Assembly (NCBI GenBank): GCA_963811635.1
Contig: CAWESB010000013.1
Coordinates: forward strand, 1 to 64,000
Origin: JAIBJN01 sp963811635
Lineage (GTDB): Bacteria > Actinomycetota > Thermoleophilia > Gaiellales > Gaiellaceae
Length of the DNA stretch: 64,000 nt
Direction: 5' to 3'
Shown here: one piece after another, positions 17,358 to 26,072 of the stretch
Layout of the letters: each line of letters opens with the position of its first letter
Numbering within the stretch: the first letter of the stretch is position 1
Notes under the pieces: generated by a model
What the model saw: the letters and a program-made list of their open reading frames with translations, nothing else
Database searches by the model: none
What the model was told of the DNA's origin: nothing
Program-made: the position numbers and the translations under genes

Positions 17358-18286
17358 GCGAAGGCCAATATCCGCGACGGCGGGTCGCCCTCGACCTTTG
17401 CCGGCTCCCAGGACTCGCCGGCGTCTCCGGTCGCATAGACGGTCCCGTCGGCGAGCCCGGCGGCGAGGACGCCGTCGGCGAACGCGAGCGCGTACGGCAT
17501 CTCGTCCAGCGGCTGCGGCAGGCCTCCCGCCAGGCCTTCCCACGGCTCCTCGCCGCGCCGGCGGTAGACGACAGCCTCGGCGGAGCGGGTGCCGTGCGCC
17601 GCGAACGGCCCCGTGCTCGCAGAGACGAACCACTGGTCGGGATCCTCGGGATCGACGGCGACCGCCCAGGTGTAGTGGCGGTCTCGCCCGTCGTCGGCGG
17701 GCCTCCACGTCTCGCCGCCGTCGTGGCTCCAGGCTGCGCCCTGGCCGCCCGCCTCGTAGGCCCGGCCGGGAGCGGTCGGGTGCCAGGCGAGCGAGTGGCA
17801 GTCGAGCTGAGCGCCCGGGCGGTGGTCGCTCCACGTCTCGCCGCCGTCCTCGCTGCGCATGACGCCGCCGAGCTCGATCCCGACCAGAAGGAGCGCGGCG
17901 TCGTGCGGGCTCGGCGCGATCCAGCGGACGTGGGACGTCCACGGTCGGGGCGGGAAGCTCCAGGTCGGCGCCGAGGGGATCTCCCGCAGGCTGGCCAGCT
18001 CCGCCCAGCGCTCGCCGCGGTCGCGGCTGACGAAGAGCATGCTCGGCTCGCAGCCTGCGTAGAGCGCGCCGTCGACCGGGCCGACGGCGACGGAGTAGAC
18101 GTCGGGCTGCGGGAAGTCGAGCGCGTCCCAGGTCGCGCCGCCGTCGACACTCCGCCATACGCCTTTCCCGCGCCCGCCGCCGAAGAGGATGTCCGGGTCG
18201 CGCGGGTCCCGCGCCAGGCAGGAGATGCCGCTGCCGGCGGCCGAGCCGGTCGCGTGCCACGAGCCCGTGCCGACCTCGAAGAGCAC
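17354..18286 (-). CDS. BNR/sialidase-type beta-propeller protein
   Basis: A protein of at least 310 residues built of propeller blades with the BNR Asp-box pattern: SVDGGATWDALD, SRDRGERWAEL, SEDGGETWSDH, SHDGGETWRPA and TGDAGESWEPA. There is no signal peptide, so it is probably cytoplasmic, and no catalytic sialidase residues are identifiable. GTG 18286 is the only standard start. The frame reads TALAAATGDGV upstream of it, back to a CTG at 18322 that overlaps the cupin stop (CTGA), and that may be the true start. The function is unknown. It probably forms an operon with the cupin and LLM genes. Confidence 0.75.
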   Translation of the reverse strand: MLFEVGTGSWHATGSAAGSGISCLARDPRDPDILFGGGRGKGVWRSVDGGATWDALDFPQPDVYSVAVGPVDGALYAGCEPSMLFVSRDRGERWAELASLREIPSAPTWSFPPRPWTSHVRWIAPSPHDAALLLVGIELGGVMRSEDGGETWSDHRPGAQLDCHSLAWHPTAPGRAYEAGGQGAAWSHDGGETWRPADDGRDRHYTWAVAVDPEDPDQWFVSASTGPFAAHGTRSAEAVVYRRRGEEPWEGLAGGLPQPLDEMPYALAFADGVLAAGLADGTVYATGDAGESWEPAKVEGDPPSRILAFA

Positions 18287-18318
18287 GACCCCGTCGCCGG
18301 TGGCGGCGGCGAGGGCCG

Positions 18319-18651
18319 TCAGCCGTCTCCGGTGGGCCGCGTGAAGATGACGAGCAGGCTCAGCAGCTCGTACGCCGTGAAGCGGTGCTCGGCGTGGGCG
18401 GCGACGAACATCGCCTGTCCCTCGGTGAGCTCGATCTCCTCGTCCTCGACCTGAAGCGTCCCGCGGCCCTCGAGGACGATGTAGACCTCGTCGTCCTCGT
18501 GCGGCTGCTGGCGGTCGGGCTCGGGGGCGACGAGCACGTAGACCCCGACCTCGAGGCCCGGCGACTCGTGCACGACCTCGTACCCGCCGGTGCCCTCCTG
18601 CAGCCGCCGCTTCGCTGCCTCGACGTCGAAGAGGTGCTCGTGAATCCCCAT
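18319..18651 (-). CDS. Small cupin protein
   Basis: A 110-residue single-domain cupin. The first metal motif reads QQPHEDDEVYIVLEGRG (about residues 48-64) and the second EGQAMFVAAHAEHRF, keeping the His and Glu ligands of the cupin barrel. ATG 18651 shares its A with the stop of the LLM oxidoreductase (TGATG), so translation is coupled. The substrate is unknown; small cupins act as isomerases, dioxygenases or ligand sensors. Confidence 0.85.
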   Translation of the reverse strand: MGIHEHLFDVEAAKRRLQEGTGGYEVVHESPGLEVGVYVLVAPEPDRQQPHEDDEVYIVLEGRGTLQVEDEEIELTEGQAMFVAAHAEHRFTAYELLSLLVIFTRPTGDG

Positions 18652-19663
18652 CAGACGGCGGCTTGCTTCAGCTCCGGGATGATCGAGTCGCCGTAGGTCT
18701 TCAGGATCTCCTCCTGGCCGTGGGTCATCAGGTAGATGTTGAAGTGGTCGACGCCGATCGAGTCGAGCTCCTTCAGCTTCTCCGTGACCGCGTCGACGCT
18801 GCCGATGACGCTGAAGCGGTCGGCGATCTCGTCGGTGACGAACTCGCCATGGGCGGCGCCCTCGCGGCTGTGGTCCTTGTAGTCGTAGAACTTCCGCGCC
18901 TTGACGTAGTCGGTGAGGTCCTTCGGGATCTCCGAGTTCTCGCCGTAGCGCTCGATCAGGTCCATGACGTGGTTGGAGACCATCGCCGGGAACCAGCGCG
19001 TCGCGTCCCGGGCCTCCTGCATGTCGTTCGTGACGATGCTCGGCGCGCAGACGATGCACTCGAGCTCGTCCGGGTCGCGGCCGGCCTCGACGGCTGCCGC
19101 GCGGGCCTGCTCCATGATCCACTGGATGATCACCGGGTCGGCGAGCTGGATGATGACGCCGTCGGCGATCCGCCCCGCCACGCCCAGCGCCCGAGGCCCG
19201 TAGGCGGCGATGTACATCGGAATCCGCTCACGGTCCTTGGCCCAGGTGAGCTCCAGCTCCTTCCCGTTCCACTCGACGGGACGGCCGTTCATGAGCTCCT
19301 TGATCATCGCGCAGGAGGCCTCGAACTCGGCCATCTTCACCGGCTGCTGGCCGATCACCCGCCGGGCCGAGTCGCCCCGCCCGATCCCGAGCACGGCGCG
19401 CCCGCCCGAGATGGCGTGCAGCGTCGCGTACAGCTGGCGGTGACCGTCGGCTCGCGCGTCCCCGGGTTCGTGACGCAGTGGCCGAACTTCAGCTTCTCCG
19501 TCTGCGTTGCCAGGAGCGTCAGAAGCGGGTAGCCGTCGTGCCAGAGGATGTGGGAGTCGTACGTCCAGCCGTTGTCGAAGTGATTCGCCTCCGCGAGCTG
19601 CATCAACTCCAGAAAGCGCGTGTGCGGCGGATCGGGAAGGACGGTGACGCCGAAGGTGAGCAC
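18651..19663 (-). pseudogene. F420-type LLM oxidoreductase gene with frameshift
   Basis: A luciferase-like monooxygenase-fold protein split between two frames. The N-terminal part (LTFGVTVLPDPPHTRFLELM through NPGTREPTVTAS) starts at GTG 19663, which has an excellent AGGAGGT site seven bases upstream. The remainder (LYATLHAISGGRAVLGIGRG to the stop at 18651) is shifted. Restoring one C near 19434, so that AGCTG reads AGCCTG, rejoins a protein of about 337 residues like the actinobacterial CPS_4043-type LLM family. Such enzymes use coenzyme F420 or flavin to oxidise small substrates. The loss may be real or an assembly error, since all else is well conserved. Confidence 0.82.
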
Positions 19664-19762
19664 GGGCTGGACCTCCTGAGCCGGGGATGGAAGCGATTCT
19701 ACGCCGCCGCCGCGGTTCGCCGGAATGGGTAAGACGGGTCGCGCGTTCGACACGAACAGGAG

Positions 19763-20463
19763 ATGGGTACGCTCCGGCCGATGCAGATCGAGACCCTCGA
19801 CCACGTGGCTCTCTGGGTGGCCGACCGCGACGCGCTCGCGGACTTCCTGACCACGTACGCGGGCATGCACGTCATCGACCGGACCGAGAAGTTCACCCTC
19901 GTCGGCTCGGACGCGCGGCGCGGGAAGCTGACGCTCTTCGCCGAGGAAGGGCCCCGCGAGCCGGGCGTGCTCGCCCGCGTCGGCCTCCGGGTCTTCGACC
20001 TCGACGAGGCGCTCGCGGCGCTCCCGCCCGGGACGGCCGTCGAGCGCGTAGCGCGGACGCGCCGTGCTTCGATGCCGGCGAGGGCCTGAGGCTCGCCTTC
20101 GTCGAGGTGGACGAGGGCGTCGAGTACGACCTCGACCACGTCGCCTTCACCGTCCCGAATCCGTCCGAGACCTTCGTCCAGCTCGCCGAGCTCGGCTTCG
20201 CCGTCGAGGGCGAGCGGCTCCGGGCCGGGGATTCCTGGATCGTGCTCGAGCAGGGTGAGCCCGGCGAGAGCGAGCGCCCGCTCCTCAACCACCTCGGCCT
20301 CCGCGTCGAGTCGGCCGACAACCACATCGAGGAGGCGGAGCGGCGCGGCCTCGAGATCGCCGACGTCGTGGACGCGCCGAACACCTACGCGGTCTTCGTC
20401 TGGGGGCCCGACCGCATCAAGCTCGAGTACGTCGAGCACAAGCCGACGTTCTCGCTGACCTGA
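19763..20463 (+). pseudogene. VOC family protein gene with frameshift
   Basis: Two VOC modules lie in two frames. The first, MQIETLDHVALWVADRDAL, reads from ATG 19763 or 19781 to an early stop at 20089. The second, from about 20070, is FDAGEGLRLAFVEVDEGVE, then YDLDHVAFTVPNP to the stop at 20463. Removing two bases (one CG) at about 20052 gives a continuous VADAPCFDAGEG. The rejoined protein of about 230 residues resembles a two-module glyoxalase/dioxygenase-like protein. An AGGAG site abuts ATG 19763, which leaves the exact start uncertain. It is divergent from the LLM gene. Confidence 0.8.
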
Positions 20464-20509
20464 CCGTATCCGCCGCGCCGCCGCCCCGGCCCCGGGGGAG
20501 GCGCCCGGT

Positions 20510-20607
20510 GCTTGTGTTCCACGCGCACAAGCCCGAGCCCACCTTTCGCAGCCGCGTCCAACGCGTGAGAAGGCGGATGCTTCGCTTGTGCTCGTGAAAC
20601 ACAAGGC
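20510..20607. repeat. Pair of inverted 22-bp elements
   Basis: Two copies of an element close to CTTGTGTTYCACGMGCACAAG face each other at 20511-20531 and 20585-20605. Each is itself partly palindromic (CTTGTG...CACAAG). The similarity continues inward for about 15 more bases, giving an imperfect inverted repeat of nearly 100 bp between the broken VOC gene and the flavoprotein gene. It could be a small mobile-element remnant, a binding site or a transcript hairpin. There is no gene in this 155-base gap. Confidence 0.6.
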
Positions 20608-20618
20608 AGGCGGCGCTC

Positions 20619-21668
20619 GTGGCTGAGCTCGTCGTCGCCGGGGCCGGGATGGCCGGGCTCGTGGCTGCCGTCCGCGCCCGCGAGCTCGGAGCCGATGTCG
20701 CCGTCCACGAGAAGGGCGACCGCCCCGGCGGCTCCATGCGGCTCTCGAGCTGCGTCGTCTGGCGCTACCGGGACTGGGAGGCGTTCCGCGCCGAGTGCCC
20801 GGACGGCGACCCCGCGCTCCAGCGGGTCGTCTGGGAGGGCCTGGACGACGCGCTCGCCTGGCTCGAGTCGCTCGGCGCCCCCGTGGTCGCGCGCGACACG
20901 GGCAACCCGCGCACGACCGGCCTGCGTTTCGATCCGGAGGGCCTGACGGAGGTGCTCGTGCGCCGTGCGGGCGACCTGCGCCTGGAGAGCCCGCTCCTCG
21001 GGCTGCCCGACGGCGCCCCCACCGTGCTCGCCACCGGGGGCTTTCAGGGCGACGCGGAGCTCGTCGCGCGCTACATCACCCCGGAGCCGCTGCTCTTGCG
21101 CGCGAATCCGTGGAGCACTGGCGACGGCCTCAGGCTCGCACTCGGCCGCGGCGCTGAGACGTCGGCCGGGCTCGACGAGTTCTACGGGCGCAACATGGCC
21201 GCGGTGCCACGGGCCCTCGAGCCGGGGGAGTTCGTCGCCCTCGCCCAGGTTTACGCGCGCTCCGCGAGAGTCGAGAACGCGTCCGGCGAGCGCTTCGAGC
21301 CTCGGCACTGGGCCGACGTGGACGTCGTCCAGTGGACCGCCCGCCAGCCCGGTGGACGCGCCTGGTACGTCGTCCCGGACGACGCGCTCGCCGAGCGCGT
21401 GCGCGAGCGCACGGTCGGCGAGCTCGTCGAGGCGGCGCGCGCGGCGGGAGCCGACGTGGAGCGCCTGGACGGCGCCGTTCGGGTGCCGGTCGCGGCCGCC
21501 ATCACCGCGACCCTCGGCGGGATCAGGGTCGACGAGCGCGCGCGGGCCGCCGAGGGGCTCTGGGCCGCGGGCGCCGATGTGGGCGGGGTCTCGACGGGCG
21601 GCTGGTCGAGCGCGCTCGCGGCCGCTCTCGTGCTGGGGCGCGTGGCCGCCGAGGACGCAGTCGGCTAG
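20619..21668 (+). CDS. FAD-dependent oxidoreductase
   Basis: A 349-residue flavoprotein. The N-terminus shows the dinucleotide-binding motif VVAGAGMAGLVAAVRARELG followed by an acidic residue, and GDRPGGSMRLSS is the second FAD contact. The late segment GLWAAGADVGGVSTGGW is the usual C-terminal FAD loop of the fumarate reductase/KstD-like FAD-binding-2 family. At 349 residues it is shorter than typical family members (450-560), mainly in the substrate domain. The substrate is unknown. The start is GTG 20619. It overlaps the next, opposite gene by four bases. Confidence 0.8.
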   Translation: MAELVVAGAGMAGLVAAVRARELGADVAVHEKGDRPGGSMRLSSCVVWRYRDWEAFRAECPDGDPALQRVVWEGLDDALAWLESLGAPVVARDTGNPRTTGLRFDPEGLTEVLVRRAGDLRLESPLLGLPDGAPTVLATGGFQGDAELVARYITPEPLLLRANPWSTGDGLRLALGRGAETSAGLDEFYGRNMAAVPRALEPGEFVALAQVYARSARVENASGERFEPRHWADVDVVQWTARQPGGRAWYVVPDDALAERVRERTVGELVEAARAAGADVERLDGAVRVPVAAAITATLGGIRVDERARAAEGLWAAGADVGGVSTGGWSSALAAALVLGRVAAEDAVG

Positions 21669-21850
21669 GCGGCCAGGAGGTACGCGCAGGGCCGCTCGTC
21701 GTCGGGGAGCGGCGAAGGGCCGACCTTGGCGACGGTGAAGCGGGCCTCTTCGAGCTCGACGTCGGCACCGGGAGCAGGGGCCTCGCCGTCGCGCTCGACC
21801 AGCTCGTAGCCGGAGGGCTTGGAGACGAAGAGCAGGTGCTTGTCGGTCAT
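21665..21850 (-). CDS. Small conserved-looking protein, unknown
   Basis: A 61-residue soluble acidic protein, MTDKHLLFVSKPSGYELVER at the N-terminus and RPCAYLLAA at the C-terminus, from ATG 21850. The pattern of alternating hydrophobic residues suggests a small beta-rich fold. It lies 12 bases downstream of the histidine kinase stop on the same strand and may belong to that operon. No family is recognised. Confidence 0.6.
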   Translation of the reverse strand: MTDKHLLFVSKPSGYELVERDGEAPAPGADVELEEARFTVAKVGPSPLPDDERPCAYLLAA

Positions 21851-21862
21851 CGAGCGCGGAGT

Positions 21863-23074
21863 CTAACCGCCGCGCGCGGCCGCAACGTAGGGAGGCACGA
21901 CGACGCGGACGAGCGTGCCGCCGTGCTCGCCGCTGTCGATCGAGAGGCGTCCGTTGAGGATCTTCACGCGCTCGTCGATCGCCTCGATCGAGCCGCGGCG
22001 GCGCTCTTCGACGCCGTTGTCGGCGATCTCGGTCTCGAAGCCGCCATCGTCCCGCTGCCGCACGGCCACCTCGATCTTGAGGGGCCGCCGGCGCACGGCC
22101 TGGTTCAGCGACTCGCGGATGATCTGGTAGAGCGCGACCTGGGACTTCTCGCCCAGCCGCTCGCCGGCTTCGACGTCGGTGAGCACCGTGATCCGGTGGG
22201 TTCCCTCGATCTGGTCGCCGAGCGCGCGCACGGCGGCGAAGAAGCCTGCGTCGCGCAGGACGAGGGGCTCGATCGCGAACGAGAGGTCGCGGAGGACGCG
22301 AATCGTGTCGCGCTCCTTCTCGAGCGAGTTCTCGATCACCTTCGCCGCGTCGTCGCTGCGCCCGTCCTGGAGCGCCGCCAGCGCGGCGTCGTGCATGAGC
22401 GCGATCCCGGACATCGACTGGAGCGGGCCGTCGTGGAGGAAGAGCGAGAGCCGGCGGCGCTCGTCCTGCTCTGCAGTGATCAGTTTCTCGGTCAGCCGCT
22501 CGCGCTCGGCCTCGCGCTCGCGCGCCTCCTCGAGCAGGCGCGAGTTCTCGACCGCGCGGGCCGCGAAGTCGGCGAGCACCGTCGCGCGCATGTGGTCCCA
22601 GCGGTGGAAGGGCTCGGGCCGCGTCAGCTCGAGGTCGCCCAGGCGCTCGCCGTGGACGGCGAGCGGGACGACCATGCGCTCGCCGCCGGGCCGGGCCTCG
22701 TCGTTTCCGGAGCGGCCGGCGGGGAGGATGCGCGCGCTGCGGGCGTCGAAGAGCCGCTTGGCCTCGTCGCAGGTACGGTCGAGGATCTCGGAGGCGTCGA
22801 GCGTCGAGGAGACTTCGCCGATCGAGTCCACGAGCGACTCGAGGAAGCTCGCCTGCGCTTGCAGCTCGTCCTCGGCCGACTCGTGGCGCCGGCGCTCGGT
22901 GACGATCAGGTAGAGCGCGAACGCGCCGAAGAACGCCGTCGAGGCGACGAGGCCGCCCGCGGCTACCTCCGCATTGCCGAATGCGAGCCCGAGCGCGCCG
23001 ACCAGGGCGGACCCGACCGTGCAGGCGACGAGGATTCCGCGCGCGTTACGAGAGAACCGGCCGCCCACGCTCAA
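21863..23074 (-). CDS. NarL-type sensor histidine kinase with GAF domain
   Basis: A 403-residue kinase with two N-terminal membrane helices, a coiled linker, a GAF-like sensory domain (about 95-190) and a HisKA_3 dimerisation helix with the phospho-histidine in RRLSLFLHDGPLQSMSG (about residue 225). The ATP-binding domain is shortened and degenerate: the N-box is IIRESLNQAVRR rather than EALTNVVRHA, though a DNG motif and GGTLVRVVV remain. It would phosphorylate the regulator encoded just upstream. The start is TTG 23074 or GTG 23068, and neither has a strong ribosome site. Confidence 0.85.
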   Translation of the reverse strand: MSVGGRFSRNARGILVACTVGSALVGALGLAFGNAEVAAGGLVASTAFFGAFALYLIVTERRRHESAEDELQAQASFLESLVDSIGEVSSTLDASEILDRTCDEAKRLFDARSARILPAGRSGNDEARPGGERMVVPLAVHGERLGDLELTRPEPFHRWDHMRATVLADFAARAVENSRLLEEAREREAERERLTEKLITAEQDERRRLSLFLHDGPLQSMSGIALMHDAALAALQDGRSDDAAKVIENSLEKERDTIRVLRDLSFAIEPLVLRDAGFFAAVRALGDQIEGTHRITVLTDVEAGERLGEKSQVALYQIIRESLNQAVRRRPLKIEVAVRQRDDGGFETEIADNGVEERRRGSIEAIDERVKILNGRLSIDSGEHGGTLVRVVVPPYVAAARGG

Positions 23075-23089
23075 CCCCGAGCGCGGCGG

Positions 23090-23710
23090 TCAGTCGATGA
23101 TCGATTCCCGCAGCGCGATCGCGACTGCATGGGTGCGCGTGTCCGCCTCGAGCTTGGCGAGGATGTGCCGGACGTGACTCTTCACCGTCTCCTGGCTGAT
23201 GAAGAGCCTGGCCGCGACGTCTGCGTTCGACATGCCGTCGGCGAGGAGCTGCAGGATCTCGCGCTCGCGCACCGTGAGCATCTCCTCGCGCTCGCGCGTG
23301 AGCAGCGCCGGCATGAGGGCGGGGTCGACGTAGCCCTCGCCGCTCGCGACCTTCTCGATCGCCCGGAGCAGCGTCGCATGAGGCGCTTCCTTCAGGATGT
23401 AGCCCTTGGCTCCCGCCTCGAGACCGCGGCCGAGCAGGCTCCGCTCACCGTATGCGGTGAAGATGAGCACGGCCGTCTGCGGCAGGCGCTCCGCCAGGAC
23501 CTTCGTGGCTTCGAGCCCGTCCATGTTCGGCATGCGCACGTCCATGATCACGACGTTCGGGCGGCGCCTCTCGGCCACGGCGATGGCGCTCGCGCCGTCG
23601 GCGGCCTCGCCCACGACGCGGATCTGCGGCGCGCGCGAGAGGGAGAGGCGCAGGCCTTCCCTGACGACCTCGTGGTCATCGGCGATTAGGCAGGTGATTT
23701 CGTTCGACAT
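23090..23710 (-). CDS. NarL/LuxR-family response regulator
   Basis: A 206-residue regulator. The receiver domain begins ITCLIADDHEVVREGL and has the phospho-acceptor aspartate in NVVIMDVRMPNMDG (about residue 54) and the switch lysine in GYILKEA (about 104). The LuxR-type helix-turn-helix follows (LTVREREILQLLADGMSNAD, ISQETVKSHVRHIL). ATG 23710 is chosen because the receiver fold starts directly after it. With the kinase gene 15 bases downstream it forms a two-component system of unknown signal. It is divergent from the NagA-like gene, and only 24 bases separate the starts. Confidence 0.92.
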   Translation of the reverse strand: MSNEITCLIADDHEVVREGLRLSLSRAPQIRVVGEAADGASAIAVAERRRPNVVIMDVRMPNMDGLEATKVLAERLPQTAVLIFTAYGERSLLGRGLEAGAKGYILKEAPHATLLRAIEKVASGEGYVDPALMPALLTREREEMLTVREREILQLLADGMSNADVAARLFISQETVKSHVRHILAKLEADTRTHAVAIALRESIID

Positions 23711-23734
23711 GGTGCGGCTCGCTCCCCAGGCACG

Positions 23735-24694
23735 ATGATAGATCGGGTGCGAGGCCGTCACACTTTAGAGGGACTTGTCATTGACCCGATCGAGGGCCCC
23801 TTCCCGGGGGCGCTCTTCGTGGAGGGCGGGCGCATCGCGGAGGTCGAGCGGCGGGAGGGCGGAGCGGAGGATCCGCTCCTTTTCCCGGGCTTCGTCGACC
23901 TGCAGGTCTACGACGCGGCGGACGCGCCGGCGGCGGGGGTGACTGGATACCTGCTCGCCACGCGCACCGTGCAGGAGGTGGCCGACCCGCTCTGCCTCGG
24001 CCTCCACCTGGAGGGGCCGTTCCTCAACCCCGAGGCGGCCGGGGCGATCCCGGTCGAAGAGCTCACGGACGTCGACCTGGGCGCGGTGGCCGAGTGGACC
24101 TCCGTCCAGGAGCTCGTCCGCCTCGTCACGCTCGCCCCGGAGCTGCCGCTCGCGCTCATCGCCGTCGAGCGGCTCGCGGCGGCGGGCATCGTCGCGGCGC
24201 TCGGGCACACGCGGGCCAACGACCTGACGACGCGGGCCGCTCTCGACGCCGGCGCCACCTTCGCCACCCACCTCTGGAACGCGATGAAGCCGCCAAGCGC
24301 CAGGTCGCCCGGGCCGGTCCTGACGCTGCTCCTCGACGAGCGCGCGACCATCGGCCTGATCCCGGACGGCCGCCATCTTCACCCGATCGTGGAAGAGCTG
24401 GCGGTGCGGGTCGCCGGCCCCGGCCGGATCGCGCTCACGAGCGACCGCGTGCCGCTTCCGGCCGAGCGGCCGGACGGCTCGCTGCTCGGCGGCAACCGAG
24501 TTGGCGCCCCGGTCGTCGCCCACATGGCCAGGTTTGGCCTCGCGGAGGCGGCTGCGATGTCCAGCCTCGTCCCTGCGCAAGTGCTGGGCCTCGCCGACCG
24601 CGGCCGGCTGGCACCGGGGTACCGCGCGGACATCGCCGTCCTCTCGCCCGAGTTCGGGGTGATTCGGACGCTCGCCGCCGGGGAAGACCTCTGA
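23735..24694 (+). CDS. NagA-like amidohydrolase
   Basis: A 319-residue amidohydrolase resembling N-acetylglucosamine-6-phosphate deacetylase but about 60 residues shorter. Conserved metal and catalytic positions are visible: FPGFVDLQV at the first strand, the glutamate in LGLHLEGPFLNPE, the histidines in ALGHTRAND and FATHLWNAMKP (THLFNAM in NagA), and the catalytic aspartate in LTSDRVPLP. The nag operon partners are absent. The substrate may therefore differ from GlcNAc-6-P. The start is ATG 23735. Confidence 0.75.
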   Translation: MIDRVRGRHTLEGLVIDPIEGPFPGALFVEGGRIAEVERREGGAEDPLLFPGFVDLQVYDAADAPAAGVTGYLLATRTVQEVADPLCLGLHLEGPFLNPEAAGAIPVEELTDVDLGAVAEWTSVQELVRLVTLAPELPLALIAVERLAAAGIVAALGHTRANDLTTRAALDAGATFATHLWNAMKPPSARSPGPVLTLLLDERATIGLIPDGRHLHPIVEELAVRVAGPGRIALTSDRVPLPAERPDGSLLGGNRVGAPVVAHMARFGLAEAAAMSSLVPAQVLGLADRGRLAPGYRADIAVLSPEFGVIRTLAAGEDL

Positions 24695-24749
24695 TCCCTA
24701 CGCTATCCTCAGAACGCAACTTGGACGACGAGATACCACCTAGTACCCG

Positions 24750-24770
24750 CGCCCCGGAGAGCGGGGCGTG
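24750..24770 (+). promoter_or_regulatory. Hairpin holding the ribosome site and GTG start
   Basis: CGCCCC (24750-24755) can pair with GGGGCG (24763-24768). The loop contains the only GGAG ribosome site, and the stem reaches the first base of the GTG start at 24768 of the CNNM gene. A folded hairpin would hinder initiation. A -10-like TATCCT (24704-24709) would give a leader of about 50 bases. Structure-dependent control is an inference from pairing alone. Confidence 0.35.
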
Positions 24771-26063
24771 AGCGATCCTCTCCGCATCGTCATCATTCTC
24801 CTGCTCGTGCTGGGGAATGCCGTGTTCGTCGCGGCCGAGTACTCGCTCGTCACCTCCCGCCGCACGCGGCTCGAGGAACTGGCCAAGCGCGGGAACCGCC
24901 GCGCCAACACCGCGCTGCGCCTCCTGGACGAGCCCGTCCGCTTCATTTCCACGGTCCAGGTCGGGATCACCGTCTTCGGCATCCTCCTCGGTGCGCTCGG
25001 TGAGCCGTTCATCTCGAGCTTCTTCGACGACTGGGTCTCGCGCGGCGTCGCGTTCATCTTCTCGTTCCTGATCCTGACCTACCTCAGCGTCGTCCTCGGC
25101 GAGCTCGTGCCGAAGTCGATCGCCCTCCAGCGCGCCGAGCGCCTGGCGCTCTGGCTCGCCGTCCCCCTGGACTGGCTCGGGCGGGTCACATACCCGCTCG
25201 TTTGGGTCCTGCAGAGGTCGGCGAACGCCATCGCCCGCCTCTTCGGCGTTCAGCCGGCCCCGGCCGGGATGACCATGCACACGGAGGAGGACATCCGGCT
25301 GATCGTGGCCCAGACCGAGGAGATCGAGGAGGCGGAGGAGGAGATGCTCTACAAGGTCTTCGACTTCGCCGACAAGGAGGCTCACGACGTGATGGTCACG
25401 CGGCCGGAGGTGGTCGCTCTCTCCGTCGACCTTCCCCCGCAGGAAGCGCTTGCGGCTGTCATCGACTCGCCGTACACGCGCTACCCGGTCTACCGCGGAA
25501 CCCTCGACGACGTCATCGGGATCCTCCACGTCCGCGATCTCTTCGGCGCGTTGTACGACCGCGGCATCGACAAGGTCGTGATCGAGGAGATCGTCAGGCC
25601 CGCGCACGTCGTCCCGGAGACGAAGGACCTCGCCTCGCTCCTGGGGGACTTCCGCCGCCAGAACCAGCACATGGCGCTCGTCGTCGACGAGTACGGCGCC
25701 GTCCAGGGGATCGTGACTCTCGAGGACCTGCTCGAGGAGATCGTCGGCGAGATCGAGGACGAGTACGACTTGCCGGACGACTCGGTCGAGCGCATCGACG
25801 ACCGCCACATCCGCATCCACGGGACGTTCTCGATCGACGACTTCAACGAGCAGTTCGGCACCGACCTGCCGCAGGAGGACTACCACACGATCGCCGGCTT
25901 CGTCTTCGGCGAGCTCGGGCGCGCTCCGCAGCCGGGGGACGAGGTGCACCACGACGGCCTCCGCTTCAAGGTGGAAGAGGTCGACGGCCAGCGGATCGAG
26001 CGCCTCGAGGTCGAGTTCATGGAGCGCGAGCTCGAGGACGCCGCGGAAGTCGCCGAACTCTAA
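24768..26063 (+). CDS. CNNM/CorC (hemolysin-family) membrane protein with CBS pair
   Basis: A 431-residue protein with an N-terminal DUF21/CNNM membrane domain (residues 1-185, about four helices, including GNAVFVAAEYSLVTSRRTRL and GELVPKSIALQRAE). A CBS pair follows (about 205-325, MVTRPEVVAL and LVVDEYGAVQGIVTLEDLLE), and then a C-terminal CorC_HlyC domain ending near 420. Relatives export or regulate Mg2+ and Co2+. The start is GTG 24768, inside a possible hairpin. The gene stands alone, with the VOC remnant just downstream. Confidence 0.92.
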   Translation: MSDPLRIVIILLLVLGNAVFVAAEYSLVTSRRTRLEELAKRGNRRANTALRLLDEPVRFISTVQVGITVFGILLGALGEPFISSFFDDWVSRGVAFIFSFLILTYLSVVLGELVPKSIALQRAERLALWLAVPLDWLGRVTYPLVWVLQRSANAIARLFGVQPAPAGMTMHTEEDIRLIVAQTEEIEEAEEEMLYKVFDFADKEAHDVMVTRPEVVALSVDLPPQEALAAVIDSPYTRYPVYRGTLDDVIGILHVRDLFGALYDRGIDKVVIEEIVRPAHVVPETKDLASLLGDFRRQNQHMALVVDEYGAVQGIVTLEDLLEEIVGEIEDEYDLPDDSVERIDDRHIRIHGTFSIDDFNEQFGTDLPQEDYHTIAGFVFGELGRAPQPGDEVHHDGLRFKVEEVDGQRIERLEVEFMERELEDAAEVAEL

Positions 26064-26072
26064 GATCGCCAC

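Noticed and set aside
20583..20607. parS site
   Set aside because: Only one half matches the ParB consensus; parS is normally a strict 16-bp palindrome, so a functional site is unlikely.
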